A program made the translations under genes and the position numbers. A stretch of 64,000 nucleotides of DNA, from positions 6,881,357 through 6,945,356 of the forward strand of contig NC_081340.1 of assembly GCF_022539665.2 (NCBI RefSeq), read 5' to 3'. Source of the stretch: Daphnia carinata. Its lineage: Eukaryota > Arthropoda > Branchiopoda > Diplostraca > Daphniidae. Under the pieces are notes generated by a model. That model saw nothing but the letters and a program-made list of their open reading frames with translations. It did not search any database and was not told the DNA's origin. Shown one piece after another: positions 1 through 12,204 of the stretch. The first letter of the stretch is position 1; every line of letters begins with the position of its first letter.

Positions 1-1306
1 CGATCTGCATAGCCGCGTTAAATTTTTTTTTTCTTTTTTAAGGCAAATGTAGTTTCGTGCGTCGGGACCTATTGTACCACCTGCTCGATCAAAAGACTCT
101 TCACGGCCTTTTTTTTTTGTTATTAAAATTTTAAATGTGAAACTCATTGCTACTTGAGGGTGTGCGTAGCTCTAAATAATGAAAACACGAAAGAAAAAAC
201 AAAAAAAAAAAAATACCTGAAGAGAGAAAGGAAAGATGATCTATGGACCCAAAGTCAAAAGCGCAGGAGCAGTGGGCGGGAACAGAAGATGAGAGTGCGG
301 CAGGGGGTTCTTTTTTTTTTTTTTTTTTTTTTTTGAAACAAAACATAACATTTTTTTTTACGTCATAAATTATTATTTTTTTTTTTTGAGGGGGGGGGGA
401 GATTTACAGAGGTGCTTTTTTTTCTTGCTCTTTTTAATTTCTTTTCGTTTTTTATTAAAAAAAAACAAATGACACGCGAGAGCTGGCCGAATTGTTTTGA
501 ATTCGGCCAACGCTGTGATGTCATATCGGGAATGAATCTGGTATTGTAACAACAATGGCTTTTTTTTTTTTCGTTTTCAAGAGGAAATTTTTAAAAGAAG
601 AATAATTTTATTCTTTTATTCTTTTCATTTTGCCCTGCGAGAATCAAGGAAATGTTGATTGTAATACGTGTTCCAAAAAAAAAAAAAGAAAGAAGGATAA
701 TAAGTAGAAAATCCCCCCGGCCATGAGAGAAAACATTTTTTTTTTTTTTATCGACTCCCGCGGGCCGACGACAACGTGCGATCGGTTCCATTTTTTACCA
801 GAAGTTGCTTTGATGTTTTGAACCTTAAAAAAAGAAAATTCTATTTTTGCCAACAAAACAAAAAAAACAAGAATCATCGAAATGTGTTGGACAGGTAAAA
901 AAAAAAAAAAAGAACTCGATGTCACTGGCTGGAACAGTTGGAAATATGGCGACAATCGGTCGGGAAAGTGGGCGACGCGATCTTATATAGCTCGGCTGCC
1001 ATACACAGTTACAACAGCAACAACAACAACATTCTAAATAATAATAAAAAAAAAAAAAAACCCTTTTTTGAGGAGGTGGAAATCTTCTTTCTCTACAATA
1101 AAAAAAAAAAAAAAAGAAAAAGATTGATATTCCCGACGTATATGAAATACTGCTGGAGGGGGCGTTGGTCGACATATCAGCTAAAGGGCTGCTGGCCGAG
1201 GGAACTTGCGGGAATGTAAACGAACGAGCCGCTATAGTTTTTCTTTTTCTTTTCTTTTTAAAAAACCTAACAAGAAAGAGAAGCTGATGGCCCGTTTTTT
1301 TTTTTA

Positions 1307-1329
1307 TGTGTGTGTGTGTGTGTGTGTGT
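1307..1329. repeat. (TG)n microsatellite
   Basis: About eleven TG units directly after a T run. It is a simple-sequence repeat with no coding potential. Confidence 0.95.
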
Positions 1330-1896
1330 ACGTGACGTGACACGAAACTGTGGAGTAAGGCCGCTTGTCTCGTGCATCTCTTCTCCCTCCCCGTCTGTGT
1401 AAAATTTACATCGTATAAAACGTTATGATAAATCTCGTTTCCATTTGATTCAACTTCATTTTTTTTTCTCTTGTTGGAAGGTTTTCTTTAAAAAAAAAAA
1501 AAAAAAAAAAAAAGAAAAACGAAACAGCAGCGGGAGTTTGAGGTTACATTAAAGAAAACAAAAAAAAATGGATGATAATAATAATGAGGCGAGGGGGAGG
1601 GATATTAACAAACGCCCGCAACAAGACGCAGCACATGTGGAAAGAAAAGAAAAATGGAAGAAAGAAAGAAAGAGACTCGCATACACACGTCCCATTTATG
1701 GAGATCTACCTTTAGCTTCACCCCACCTATGCTATTATAGAACTATATATACTACGAGGAGGCGAGTCTACCTGTGTGACTCTTGCTGCCCTCGGCTACC
1801 GACATGCATCAACAGGAGGCGGCTAGACGATGTTGAGCTGCTTCTGGCTTGCTGAAGGGGCCGATATAACGAAAGAGGTGGAGGAGGAATACATCG

Positions 1897-1915
1897 ACAC
1901 ACACACACACACACA
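1897..1915. repeat. (AC)n microsatellite
   Basis: Nine AC units followed by a purine-rich tract. Confidence 0.95.
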
Positions 1916-4900
1916 AGGAAAAAAAAAAGAAAAAGGGCCAGTATCATTGGGAAAAGATGAAGGTTCTTTTTCGGGCGTTGCATATCAGAAAGAAACTTCT
2001 TCTTTTTCTTTTTTCCTTGTCGGTTTTTTTCTTCTTTTTTTTTTTTTCGGAGGCTGTTGATGGGTGGAGTGGGGAGGTTATGAGGGTGGGCCACCCCCGT
2101 AAGAAGAAGGGAAGAGGAGAGTAGCTCCCGATTTGCTGGCTCCTGGCCACAATCCCCCCCACTCTCCATGGCATAGACACGTAACGTAACCGAAACAAGA
2201 AGAAGAAGAATGAGGGGAGGCGAATGAGATGAAGAAGGCAGTAAGGTGGAGGAGGAGGGAGAGGGATATGTACAAGTGCTGCTGCTTTTTTACCTGTTGC
2301 TTTTGGGGAAGAAGACTTTCTTTTATATCATCATCTTTTAAAAAGAAAAGCACGAGAAAAGAAAGTAATATCTATTTTTTCTTATTTTTTTTGAAATACA
2401 GGGAAGAGAAGGAGCGAAAAGAAAGATGGGAGCACAAGGTGGAGGCCACAGACTCTCCTCGACATGCCAACAAGAAGGAAAAGATGAGGAAGCTGCCCGT
2501 TTCATTTTAAAATTCACGCAGCGGACGGTCGGGGTTCAACTCTTTCGAAAATCGAAACGAAGGAAAATAAGGTAGGCAAATGAAATCAATTGAAATCATT
2601 TAGCGTTTTAGTGGAGAGTGTAGACAAGTACATTTCGCCAAAAGAAATCACGAAATTGTTCACGCTCATTTCAAACTAGGCTTGTTGTGGAGGTACGTTG
2701 ATTAGTTCCAGGACGAAGCCAAAATGGTCCGTTTATCCTGTATTTTTTTTTTCATTTTTTTTTAAACACGTGTCAAAGAAAATCACCTATTTATAAATTA
2801 CACACCTCAAGTTTTTAGGGGATTTTTTTTTTTTCTGGGGGGCGGAGGTGGGGGGGTTGCTTCCTTTAGTTTCACACAACTGGCAATGATAGGCGAAGAA
2901 CGCGTTCACCTGATGATTGGATGCTCGCGTGTTTGTCCAGGATTTATTTACACGCTTCATTATTCCATACACTGGAGAACAGGGGGGGCTTAAAGAAAAA
3001 TCTCAAATGTTACTCTCCTTTTATTACATTTCGTAATTATTTATTTATTTTTTTTTTTTTCATAACAGCCGACCCTGAAACAAGAAGCGAACACTAAACG
3101 CAATAACATTTTGAAATTTCGAAAAATTTTAGCGCGGAAAAAAAGGAAACATTGTATTTTTTTATATATTTTTTTTAAAAATAAAATGAATACAGATTTA
3201 TATGTTTTTGCGTGTAGATGTGGCTTCCTTGTTATGTTGGCAATGGTATAGCGCGTGAGTAACAGGTCGCCGGAGATGCGCGTGCTACCGCCGTGATGTT
3301 TTCTCTCGACACTCGTCTATCATGCGCTCTACCCATCGTTTTTTTTTTTTTTCATTCTCATTACAGTTTTTTTTTTTTTTTTACTAAATCGTGTATATCG
3401 ACGTTTTTATGTTAATCTATAAGTCTGTACTCGAACAAAAAAAAAATGGCTGGCGCACGCCTTTTTACACGGAGAAAAAAAAAAAATGAACGAGATTGGC
3501 GTGAAATTTGTTTTACATTGGCAACGACGTGCGTCATTTTGCGTGGACTAAGAGCAAATTATACAAACTAAAAAGCGAATAGGATTGAAAAAAAAAAAAA
3601 AGAAAGAAAAAAAAAGCCGGCAGAGAGAGGGTAGAAGTAGTCAGTTTGGTAACATAACGCAAGCATCGCATACATTTTACATAAGCTCTACACATAATAA
3701 AACTCGTTTGACGTCAAACCCTCTCGTCCAACTTTATTATTTTATTTTTAATTTTTTAGATTCCCCGAAAAATAACTCAGCGCTCCGACTAAAACGAAAA
3801 GTGCTGACGTCTTTTGAGCTTCGACTTTTGTTCTTGTTGCTTCATTAATTGCACATGAGCGAATGTCGTTTCATATGCGCATCGTTCGTCTCGGGATAGA
3901 ACCAAAAAGAAAACTCCAATCGGCTAAAGAAGAACATTTTGAAAGATAATTCCAATTGAAATGTTAATTTTTTTTTTTTTTGAGGTTGAAATGTTAACAC
4001 AGTTGTCATGGTGATTGTTTGACGCCATTTTTTTTTTTTTTTACGTAACAGGCCCTGTGTGTTTTATAACGGCACATGAATCAGGTTGATGAGTATTTTT
4101 CAGTTTTGCTTCTAGTAAAAAAAAAAAAAACGTACCTGAATATCTGTGTGTAATTAAACGAAGGGCATTTAATTATTGAGGGCGTGTTTTTTTTTTTTTT
4201 TTTTCAAAATGATGGGCGATTTATAGTGAAATCCATCACATTCGAGTTATGTTTTTTTCTTTCTTTCTTTCGAGGCTTGTTGAAATTTAGAAACACAAGG
4301 GACTTTAAAGACAAGTTACTTTTGCCGCACGCGTTACAGTTTCAAATTCAGGTTTTTTTTTTTTTTTGTCCTCCCCACCTTCGGAATGCAATTAAAAAAG
4401 CGAGCAAACAACAACCAGCAAAAATATCAAACGGCAAAATTCCAAAATCAAAAAAAAAAAAAAAAATTGAGAAACGCAGGATCTAACGGATATGAGGAGC
4501 CACACATGTTTTGTGAGTACAACGTGTAACCTTTTGACAATCTAAAAATAAAGGCAATAAATTGAAGACAACAACACACACAATCGCTCTATTTAAAAAA
4601 AAATAAAATTAAATTACGTCCGTCTTCGTTGTGTTTGCTCGCGACGCATAAAACTGGCCCAAAGTTCAATGGAGACGTAAAATGCAGATAACACACACAC
4701 ACAAAAAAAACGTTTCGTTATTTGTTTAATCAAATAAGAAAATGTCTCTCGGTGTCATAAAATAATGGCCTTTGTCTATTACGACACGGTCCAATTTCTA
4801 TATTTATCCCGCAAGCCAAACAGACGTATCCCATTAAGATCCGCGTCGAAGCGGTTTACGCACACACACAACACAAAACTGGAGATAACAGCAAGAAGAT

Positions 4901-6233
4901 CTGATTGGAACAATGCACATGTAGACATTTGGGCTGCCCATTTTTTATCGCCTCAACTTCATTTATGATTTTGTTTGTTTTTTTTTTAACCATCGTGAAA
5001 ATGCTGTTTGTCGTGAATTCTTTTAAATTTGCATTTGAACAAAAAAAAAATATATATATATGAAGGAAGAATTTGTTTGAGATAAATAACAAAAAGGACG
5101 GTGGGATAAATGGGGGATGTGTTCTTGATGGCGGAGGGAGTCGACTCGTTTTTCGTTTCCCACACATGCATCCGATGGATTGTGTGTAAAGCCACGTAAC
5201 AGTAGCGCGCCGGTGTAACAAGTGATGGAACGCCGTTTGTGTGTGTGTGTGTGCGTAGATGTTCATTCTCCAGTCCCCTCCTTTTCATTCCTACCCCTGA
5301 AACATCCCCTACACCCGCTCCCACACATCTAGACTACCTATACAGCAAACACAGAGGTCTCTACCTCCCCCACCATCGCCCTCCCTCCACTTCTCTTATA
5401 TTCATATGTAATTTTCTTTTTTCTTTTTTTTTTTTCCCGGGGCTTTGAAAAAAAAAAAACGCTGGTCCCATCGTTGCGTGAGAAGCTTTTATTTTTCTTT
5501 TTTCTACGTAACGCAAAGACTAGACGCTTTTTTTAAAATGTATTTTTTATTTTTTTTTTACCTTTGTACGTGTTGTGTGTGGGAGCGTGTGTGTGTGTGT
5601 CTCACAAAAGCCTCAGGTGAAACAAAACTCTTCGTTGTTTTCGAATCAAACGTTCCAATATTTTTTTTTTTTTGCCTCTCTCTCAAAATCAAATGTTTTG
5701 TTAGAACCAAATTGTTTGTTTGTTTTTTTTAGTTAACATCCAGCCGCGTGTTTTTCCGAATTGCGATTGAATTTTAAGTTAAAAGAAGAATATTTAGCTA
5801 CTTAAAAAAAAAAGGCAGAAAGACAAGGAAATGGAATCTTTAAAAAATGTAGGGAGGCTTCGTTTTCTTTTACGTTGTTGAATACTTTAGAGAGAGAACG
5901 GCTAAGAGAAGAAGTCGACGGGCATAGAAGAAAACGTTGCACAGCGGGAGCAGAGGCTAACCAAGCAAAGAGGGGTTTCGTGTGCATTTTCGGGACAACG
6001 ATGAGATGCTTTTTTTTTTTTTTTCGGGATAGAGCGATGGAACGACCTTTATCCCTCTTTTCGACCCACCACCCACACGATGCTACCACGCACACTCCCC
6101 CCAATCTTCCTACCTTTTTTTTAAAAAAAACAAAACAAAAAAACTCGAAAATAAAAAAAAAAAAAGGGCGGACCCTTAAAAAAAATATATATATTTATAT
6201 ATCTCCATTCCTCTGCCTCTGTGTGATGGGCTC

Positions 6234-6252
6234 CTGAGAGAGAGAGAGAGAG
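6234..6252. repeat. (GA)n microsatellite
   Basis: Perfect GA dinucleotide run just upstream of a GC-rich island. GA tracts bind GAGA-type factors in arthropod promoters; that role here is inference. Confidence 0.8.
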
Positions 6253-6296
6253 AAAAAAAAAGAAGGGCCAAAGGGGAGCTCCTTCGTGTTGTTGAA

Positions 6297-6713
6297 TGCC
6301 CACCCGCGCTCCCGCCCCGCCGACGCGCTTCTCCCCTCCCCGGACCCAGGGCGATAGTGGCGGCGGTTGGCGGTCGGTCCCTGGTGTTATAGGTAAAGGG
6401 GTGGTGGTGGCTACTGGCAGCATCGCAACCGTCCCCTTCAGTCGTCTACGTACAGCCGAGCTACTCGCACACGCGCACCAAACAAACAACAAACATTTTC
6501 GAATTTCACTTTTCTGAAAAATCCATCAGACGAGCTCACCTTGTTGATGGCGAGCGCTCGTTAAGAACGGGACGACGACGTTCAATTCATTTGCGAATTT
6601 TTGGAACTTGTGTGTGTGCCGATTTTGATCCAAAATAACTTTGATTTGTCTATTTCAAAACGATTTGATTGTGATTGTGTTTTATTGAAGCGCAACAACG
6701 TCAACGGCAACAG
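6297..6713 (+). promoter_or_regulatory. GC-rich island with candidate non-coding first exon
   Basis: A GC- and CpG-rich block (about 6297-6400) interrupts the AT-rich background. It is followed by an arthropod initiator-like TCAGT at 6438-6442, then 270 bases free of long homopolymers that end in CAACAG followed by GTAAAA (donor after 6713). This is the layout of a promoter plus a 5' untranslated exon. The nearest downstream gene on the same strand is the zinc-finger gene, whose coding exon starts after an acceptor at 11981. The link is inference. Confidence 0.3.
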
Positions 6714-7148
6714 GTAAAAAACAAAAACAAACAAACTCTAATTTTATTCATAGTTCAATTGTTTTGTTTTTGGGAGGGTTTATTTTATTTTATTTTTTTT
6801 TCGCTAAATGTCGTGCAGTCAGTGACAAGTGCGAAAGAAAAAAAAATTGTTCATCAACGTTGATTGATTGTGAAAAGAGAGGTCCCATTAATTCGATAGG
6901 GTCCCGATTTTTTTGTTTTAAGCGTTCGGACGAAAGGCAAGAATCCCGAAGTGTGTCGTAAGAGACACGACACACACAGAAAAAAGAAAAAGCTGACACG
7001 AGTTCCTTCTTTTTTTTTCCCCTCTTCAGATAGTTGAAAACTGGATGGGTCGGGACAGAAGAGAGAAAAAAAAAAAACAAAAAAAACGAAGGGTGGTGGC
7101 TGTTTTTCTAGCTGATGCTTTGGCTGCAAGCTATGGTACATATACATA

Positions 7149-7184
7149 TGTGTGTGTGTGTGTGTGTGTCTGTGTGTGTGTGTG
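7149..7184. repeat. (TG)n microsatellite, interrupted
   Basis: About eighteen TG units with a single TC interruption. Confidence 0.95.
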
Positions 7185-7321
7185 TAGAAGATGAGGCAAA
7201 AAGATATGTGGATAGCCCGGCAGCCACACCGCACAGGTATACACGTACGTGTGTATATCTGATAGATCAGGAGAACAAGAAGGAGAAGAAAAGACGAAGA
7301 AAAGAGAAAAGGGGACTAAAC

Positions 7322-7344
7322 AGAGAGAGAGAGAGAGAGAGAGA
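7322..7344. repeat. (AG)n microsatellite
   Basis: Perfect AG run of about eleven units. Confidence 0.95.
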
Positions 7345-8462
7345 AAAGAGATGGTCCACCTGTTGCTCTCTTAGACGTGTGCCCTGTAGGGTCTTGTATA
7401 GCCGTGTGTGTTATTTTGATTTTTTCTTTATTTCGTCCTTTTTTTTTTTTCTTTTCATTTCCTCTTATTTTTTTTTTTAGAGGGGAGGGGGGGCTTTTTA
7501 TTTCCTTCAGGTTTCAATTTTATTTATATTTAAATCCTAGCACCTGTACGGATTTTTCTCTTCCTTCAAAATATTGTGATGGCGTTTGATTAATTAAACA
7601 AAACGAGACAGGAGGAGAGCGAGACAGGAGATGCTGGGCCAATAAAAAAAAACAATTGCGGACAGCCAAACGCGTTCGTTTGGAGAGCGGGGGGGGGGGG
7701 GGACACGAACATTGTCATTGGAAAAATTTTCACGAATGCGAGAGGGGTGCTGCCACCATGACAGGAAACGCATGATTTTTATTTTTATTTCATTTTGAAA
7801 AAAAAAAAAAAAGAAAAAAAAATTGTTTTGTTTGTCATTTTTTTTTCGTTCCGTTTGGGGCGTTGCATCGTCTTTCTCTTGCATTGTAGCTTTAGCCCAA
7901 CGTTGCCGTATTGTAAAGGGCGACAATGATACAATCCCGCACGACACGCTTGTTGAGAAACAACAGCTGCGCTAGTGTGCCGTCCCGTGTCTTTTACACA
8001 CACACCCATTCGTGAGTGAGGACCATGTGTGTGTGAGAGGGGAAAGAGCGCAAAAGCCAAAAAAGAAAAAAAAAATGTTCACGTTCAGACCGCGCTGAAC
8101 GCTCACGGTGCGTAGGTGGGGCGTATCAACTCCATCCGACAACATGCATATTTTTTTTTTTTTTAATTTTGCTTTTTGTGTGTATTCACGTCCGCGTTTG
8201 ATGACGTCGGTCACGTGTGATTTCGTCCGGTATGTCTTTCTTTTTTTTTTTTTTTAATATTGGCGCCATAATTCGAATGTTTGAATTTCGTGTGCGATTC
8301 TGAAAACGGGAATTCAATTACAACAAAAGCCGAACGTCAATTTAAATGGTCCACGTTTTGTTTTCCCGCCCATTGACCCCATAGGGGCGTTACCGCATAA
8401 CGACTGCCGCTGCGCGTTCAGCTGATCGGCTGATCGAACGCCTTGCAGTCGATCCCGCTAAC

Positions 8463-8484
8463 CGCGGCCTTGGCCAAGGCCGCG
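8463..8484. repeat. Perfect 22-bp GC-rich palindrome
   Basis: The sequence CGCGGCCTTGG is followed directly by its exact reverse complement, with no spacer. Just upstream, about 8420-8440, lies a direct repeat of GCTGATCG. The palindrome sits in a short GC-rich patch (about 8380-8490) inside AT-rich non-coding DNA. It could be a dimeric protein-binding site or a small cruciform; no function is shown. Confidence 0.8.
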
Positions 8485-9388
8485 TCCTAAGCCACAAAAG
8501 AAAAAAAAAAAAAAAGTAAACAACGTCCCCCCCCCCCTTTTTTTTTAAAATATGTTTTGCGGGATCATTTCGGGACGTAGCGCTGAACGAACCTCCAATT
8601 CAAATTCGAAAAAAAAAAAAAACGTAATGTCAACAGTGATTGTGCAACAGCGTTCGTCTCCAACGGGAAATACGTTAATCAAACACAGACGCGTTTAAAT
8701 AAATAGCTGCAAATGCCACAAGTGCCCACACAAAAGGAGTCAACGAGATCCTTCTTCGTTTTCACGTCCTTTTTTTTTTTATTATTATTTATTTGTCCCC
8801 ACGTATGGGCGTCGACCCTTACGATATGACGCAGTCGCATTCGATTTGCAGTTCAACAACATCCAATGCTCGTTACATGCAAATGGACGTGCGTTCGAAA
8901 GCCTCAATCCAAACCGCAAATATTAACACCGCGATCCAAAGGAATTTGCTTTTTTATTTTTATTTCGACAGGAGCATTAAAAATAAAATAGTATGATTAT
9001 CATCATTATTTTTTGTTGTATATGCTTCGGGTGGGGGAGGTGGAAAGAGATTTGTAGAAACCCAAATAGAAAGGAGGTTCGGGATTGATGGCCGCTAGGC
9101 GGGGCGGCATGTCAGATGTGCCTCTCTCGGGAATAGATCCCGTTTTTTTTTCGCAGCTAAAAAAAAAAAAAATCAGGAGGAAAAAAAAAAAAAAAAGAGA
9201 GTCGGGAATGGAGGATGGATTGGCCAGGACCGACGACACCAGCAGCATTTCAGGCGCCTACGAACCTGGTATTGATTCTTGCTTGTGCTATTGACGTCAT
9301 CACTTCTTTTTCTTTCTTTCTTTTTTTTTTTTTTTTTTTGCTTTACACTCCCGTTTTCTCCCGAAAAAAAAAAAACTTTCGTCTCCTT

Positions 9389-9412
9389 ATATATATATAT
9401 ATATATATATAT
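9389..9412. repeat. (TA)n microsatellite
   Basis: Twelve TA units. Confidence 0.95.
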
Positions 9413-9599
9413 CCACCCTTACTGTTCTACCGCCCCTTCAGCTAGTCACGCAAAAAAAGAGGAAGCCGCTGGGTTCGGGAAACACACAAACAAAAAAGAA
9501 AGGGGGGGGGGGAGGGAATATACAGCGGAGGAAAAATACGTGAGAGATAGAACTGGAAGAAGCAAAAGAAAAGGAAGGGGTGGGTGGGGTGGGTTTTTG

Positions 9600-10052
9600 A
9601 AAAAGTGGGAGGGAGGAAGCTTGCGTCTAGTTCGTGTGGCGTCGGCGTCGCCGAGGTGTCCAAGTCTTGCCCTAACGTCTGTGGCTGGTAAACCTCCACA
9701 TCGTCGGTCCGTTTTGGAGGCAGGTGCCATCGGGACGTCGGTGAGTGCGCTTCGGCGTTTGCACGGTCGACTCCCGACGTCTTCGTGTTTTTGTTTGTGT
9801 TTTTTGTTTTTATTATTCATTTCTTTGGGACGCAACAAAAACGAAAACGTTTGGGAGTGGCTTTTAATTCTTTGTAACATCTTCTTTATTTGAAAAAAAT
9901 TATAACGAAAAGGCAGTTGCGTAACCGTGTGATTTAACAAAATGTAAGCGTCGTGTGTTTAGTTGCGAAAATCAATTGTGCGTGTCGAGTTTGCGGTGCG
10001 ATAGTTTTACGTGCACATTACGAGAGACAATCATCGGAAAACAGAACGCCAT
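9600..10052 (+). promoter_or_regulatory. Two candidate non-coding exons upstream of the zinc-finger gene
   Basis: A GC-richer stretch (9620-9775) contains a strong donor, GACGTCG followed by GTGAGT (exon would end at 9740). A second homopolymer-free stretch ends in ACGCCAT followed by GTAAGTGG (exon would end at 10052). Neither holds a long open frame, so they would be alternative 5' untranslated exons splicing to the acceptor at 11981. Seen: the donors and composition. Inferred: use and linkage. Confidence 0.25.
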
Positions 10053-11980
10053 GTAAGTGGAGAGGTTTATAACATTTTGATACCGACATTATATCCTTAT
10101 AATTTGGTGTGTGTGTGTGTGTGTGCGTCCAACACAAATGTTTGTGGTACGGTTAACGTGCGTTAAGCTAATGTTTTCCCATTTGATGAGTAAGGGGGGG
10201 GGGGACAAACTTGATCACGAAAAGTTTCGTGACGGATGGCGTGATGGCTTTCTACGGCCGTTCTCTTGTCACGTTAGTGGTCCTTCCTTTTTTTGTTGAC
10301 ACCTGCGAAATCGTCACGCCCTTGCGAGTGGGCAGGGCGAAGATTCTTAAGCTGAGGCACCTTTTTTTTTTTACAAGTGGGTTACGCAATCCGATAGAGC
10401 GTCAAACACTGGATGCCAGTACGGACGCCCGCTGACACTGACACGGAAAGAGATGGATGATTGATCACGTGATTTACAGCCATTAAAGTCACGACAATCT
10501 CTATATATACATGTATATCAAAGGAGAAAAAGATTGAGAAATAATGAGATGAGCATTTTTTTTTTTTTTTTATTATACACCCCCATCCCCAAACATTTTC
10601 TTTTTCGTATTGTGGTTAAACAAGACGAGCGGGAGTCAAAGATTAAAAAAAAAAAAAAAAGAACTGCCGAATGAGATTTTGTTTGATATTTACCTTTGAC
10701 AGAATTTCGTAGTGCCATGACACTCTGCGAATGTCGACTTTCGTGTCTCCTTGATCTTCGAGAATGTCGTCTATTTCGTTCTCTCACGCGTTCCAGGCTT
10801 TGGCTCACGCTAGTGTATCCCTGACGCAGCATCGTCATCATCTTTTCATTTTGATTCCTTTTTCTTTTTGTATTTTGTGTTATCACGAAATACGTGGTAA
10901 ACTTCTCTGGGCTCTATAATCATTTCTTTATCAGCTACACCTCTTTTTTCCACACGTAGATTTAAAAAAATGAAAAGCTTTTTTCCAAAATGTGGTTCTC
11001 TTTTTAATACTATTGGCAACGTTTAAAAAGAGAAAAATCTCTGCACATCTTCAGCAATGGCGCCTATGTATTATTTGTAACACACAGAGGAAAGGGAGAG
11101 AGAAAGCAAAAATATTCTTCCTTTTTTTTCCGTGTTTACATATTTATACTAGCCATACGGTGAAATACATATGAGGCCTGATGGATAGAGGCCCATACGG
11201 TTGCCTGGAAATCAATACTAGTAAGGCAATCAATAGAGAGAGAAAGAGAGAAAAGAGACAGCCCCCGTTTGAACGTACGTGTACAGACTATGTACCTTTT
11301 TGTTTGGACATGTTTTCTTTCTTTCTTTTTTTTTTTTTTTACTTTTCTATTACGCTATGTGGTGTTTTTAACAGTGTTTTGCCAGTTCTGCAACTACACC
11401 AAAGGCTGACTCTTTCTCTCTTGTTCTTACTGTTATTGGTTGTCTTGTGTTTATTGGCAACGCTGCGTCTGTGCCAAGTTTAGACTATTTTGACAGCTCG
11501 AATTGTGTCGTAGCCTGTGATACCACGTGATTTTAATGAGGAATTCTTGCCCGGAAATCATGTGTTACCAAGAAAAAGCACAATGGCTTAGCCTTTTGGA
11601 ATTATGCCAACGTAATCAGGTTAGATTCATCAAGCCTTCGCTAATGATTTAGCTTAAATGCAGACAAACTTTCGTTTTTTTTTTGCTACCCAGGTTGTTG
11701 TGTTCTGGTTGGAACGATGTATGTGCAGTGCCAGCGTGATGTCTAGACGTTGTCAGCAATGTTTTGTAAGGTTTCACGTAAACTGGCTAGATTTTTCATT
11801 ACAAGATAATGTGTGGGTGTGTGCTGCATGTTGTTCGCTCACACAAGCTCATTAGTGGTGGCTAATGTGGCAAAGTGATGAGTGACATGCAGTGGCGTGA
11901 GAGGCTGCAAAGACGAAAAAATGCCAGTCGTGAAATTCAATGTCACTCATGTTCTTCGTTTCTTTTTCGTGCTCTCACAG

Positions 11981-12204
11981 GAAGACTGTTGGTGTGCCAA
12001 CCGGTGGTCTCAGTGGACGCTGCAGGACTGCTGCCGTCTCGAACACAAAGTGGCACAGTGCAGTCGGATTGGCTATCTGTCCAATTCTCGCCCAGCATCA
12101 ACAGCAACCAGACAGAGTTGTGAATTGTAGTGTCGCGGCCCCGTCGGTGCTGGCCGTCGTCGAAGCTGCAGGGTTTGCTTCAGCGAGCAGAAGTCAAAAC
12201 AAGA
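11981..12204 (+). other. 5' untranslated part of the zinc-finger coding exon
   Basis: A pyrimidine-rich tract ending in CTCTCACAG (acceptor, exon from 11981) precedes the large coding exon. The coding frame has an in-frame TGA at 12121, so translation must start after it; the first ATG in frame is at 12205. The 224 bases between acceptor and ATG are then 5' UTR. Confidence 0.5.

Larger units (their letters stand above)
1..6296. other. Non-coding, homopolymer-dense upstream region
   Basis: I see no credible gene. The stretch is dominated by A and T runs of 8-24 bases, with interspersed short open frames made of Lys or Phe runs, which are translations of those homopolymers. None has flanking splice signals, a signal peptide or a domain. 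It probably belongs to the intergenic or upstream regulatory region of the zinc-finger gene at 12.2 kb. Confidence 0.7.

Noticed and set aside
9279-9893. 204-codon plus-strand open frame
   Set aside because: The first part is translated T and TA repeats and the rest overlaps a candidate non-coding exon; no protein family resemblance.
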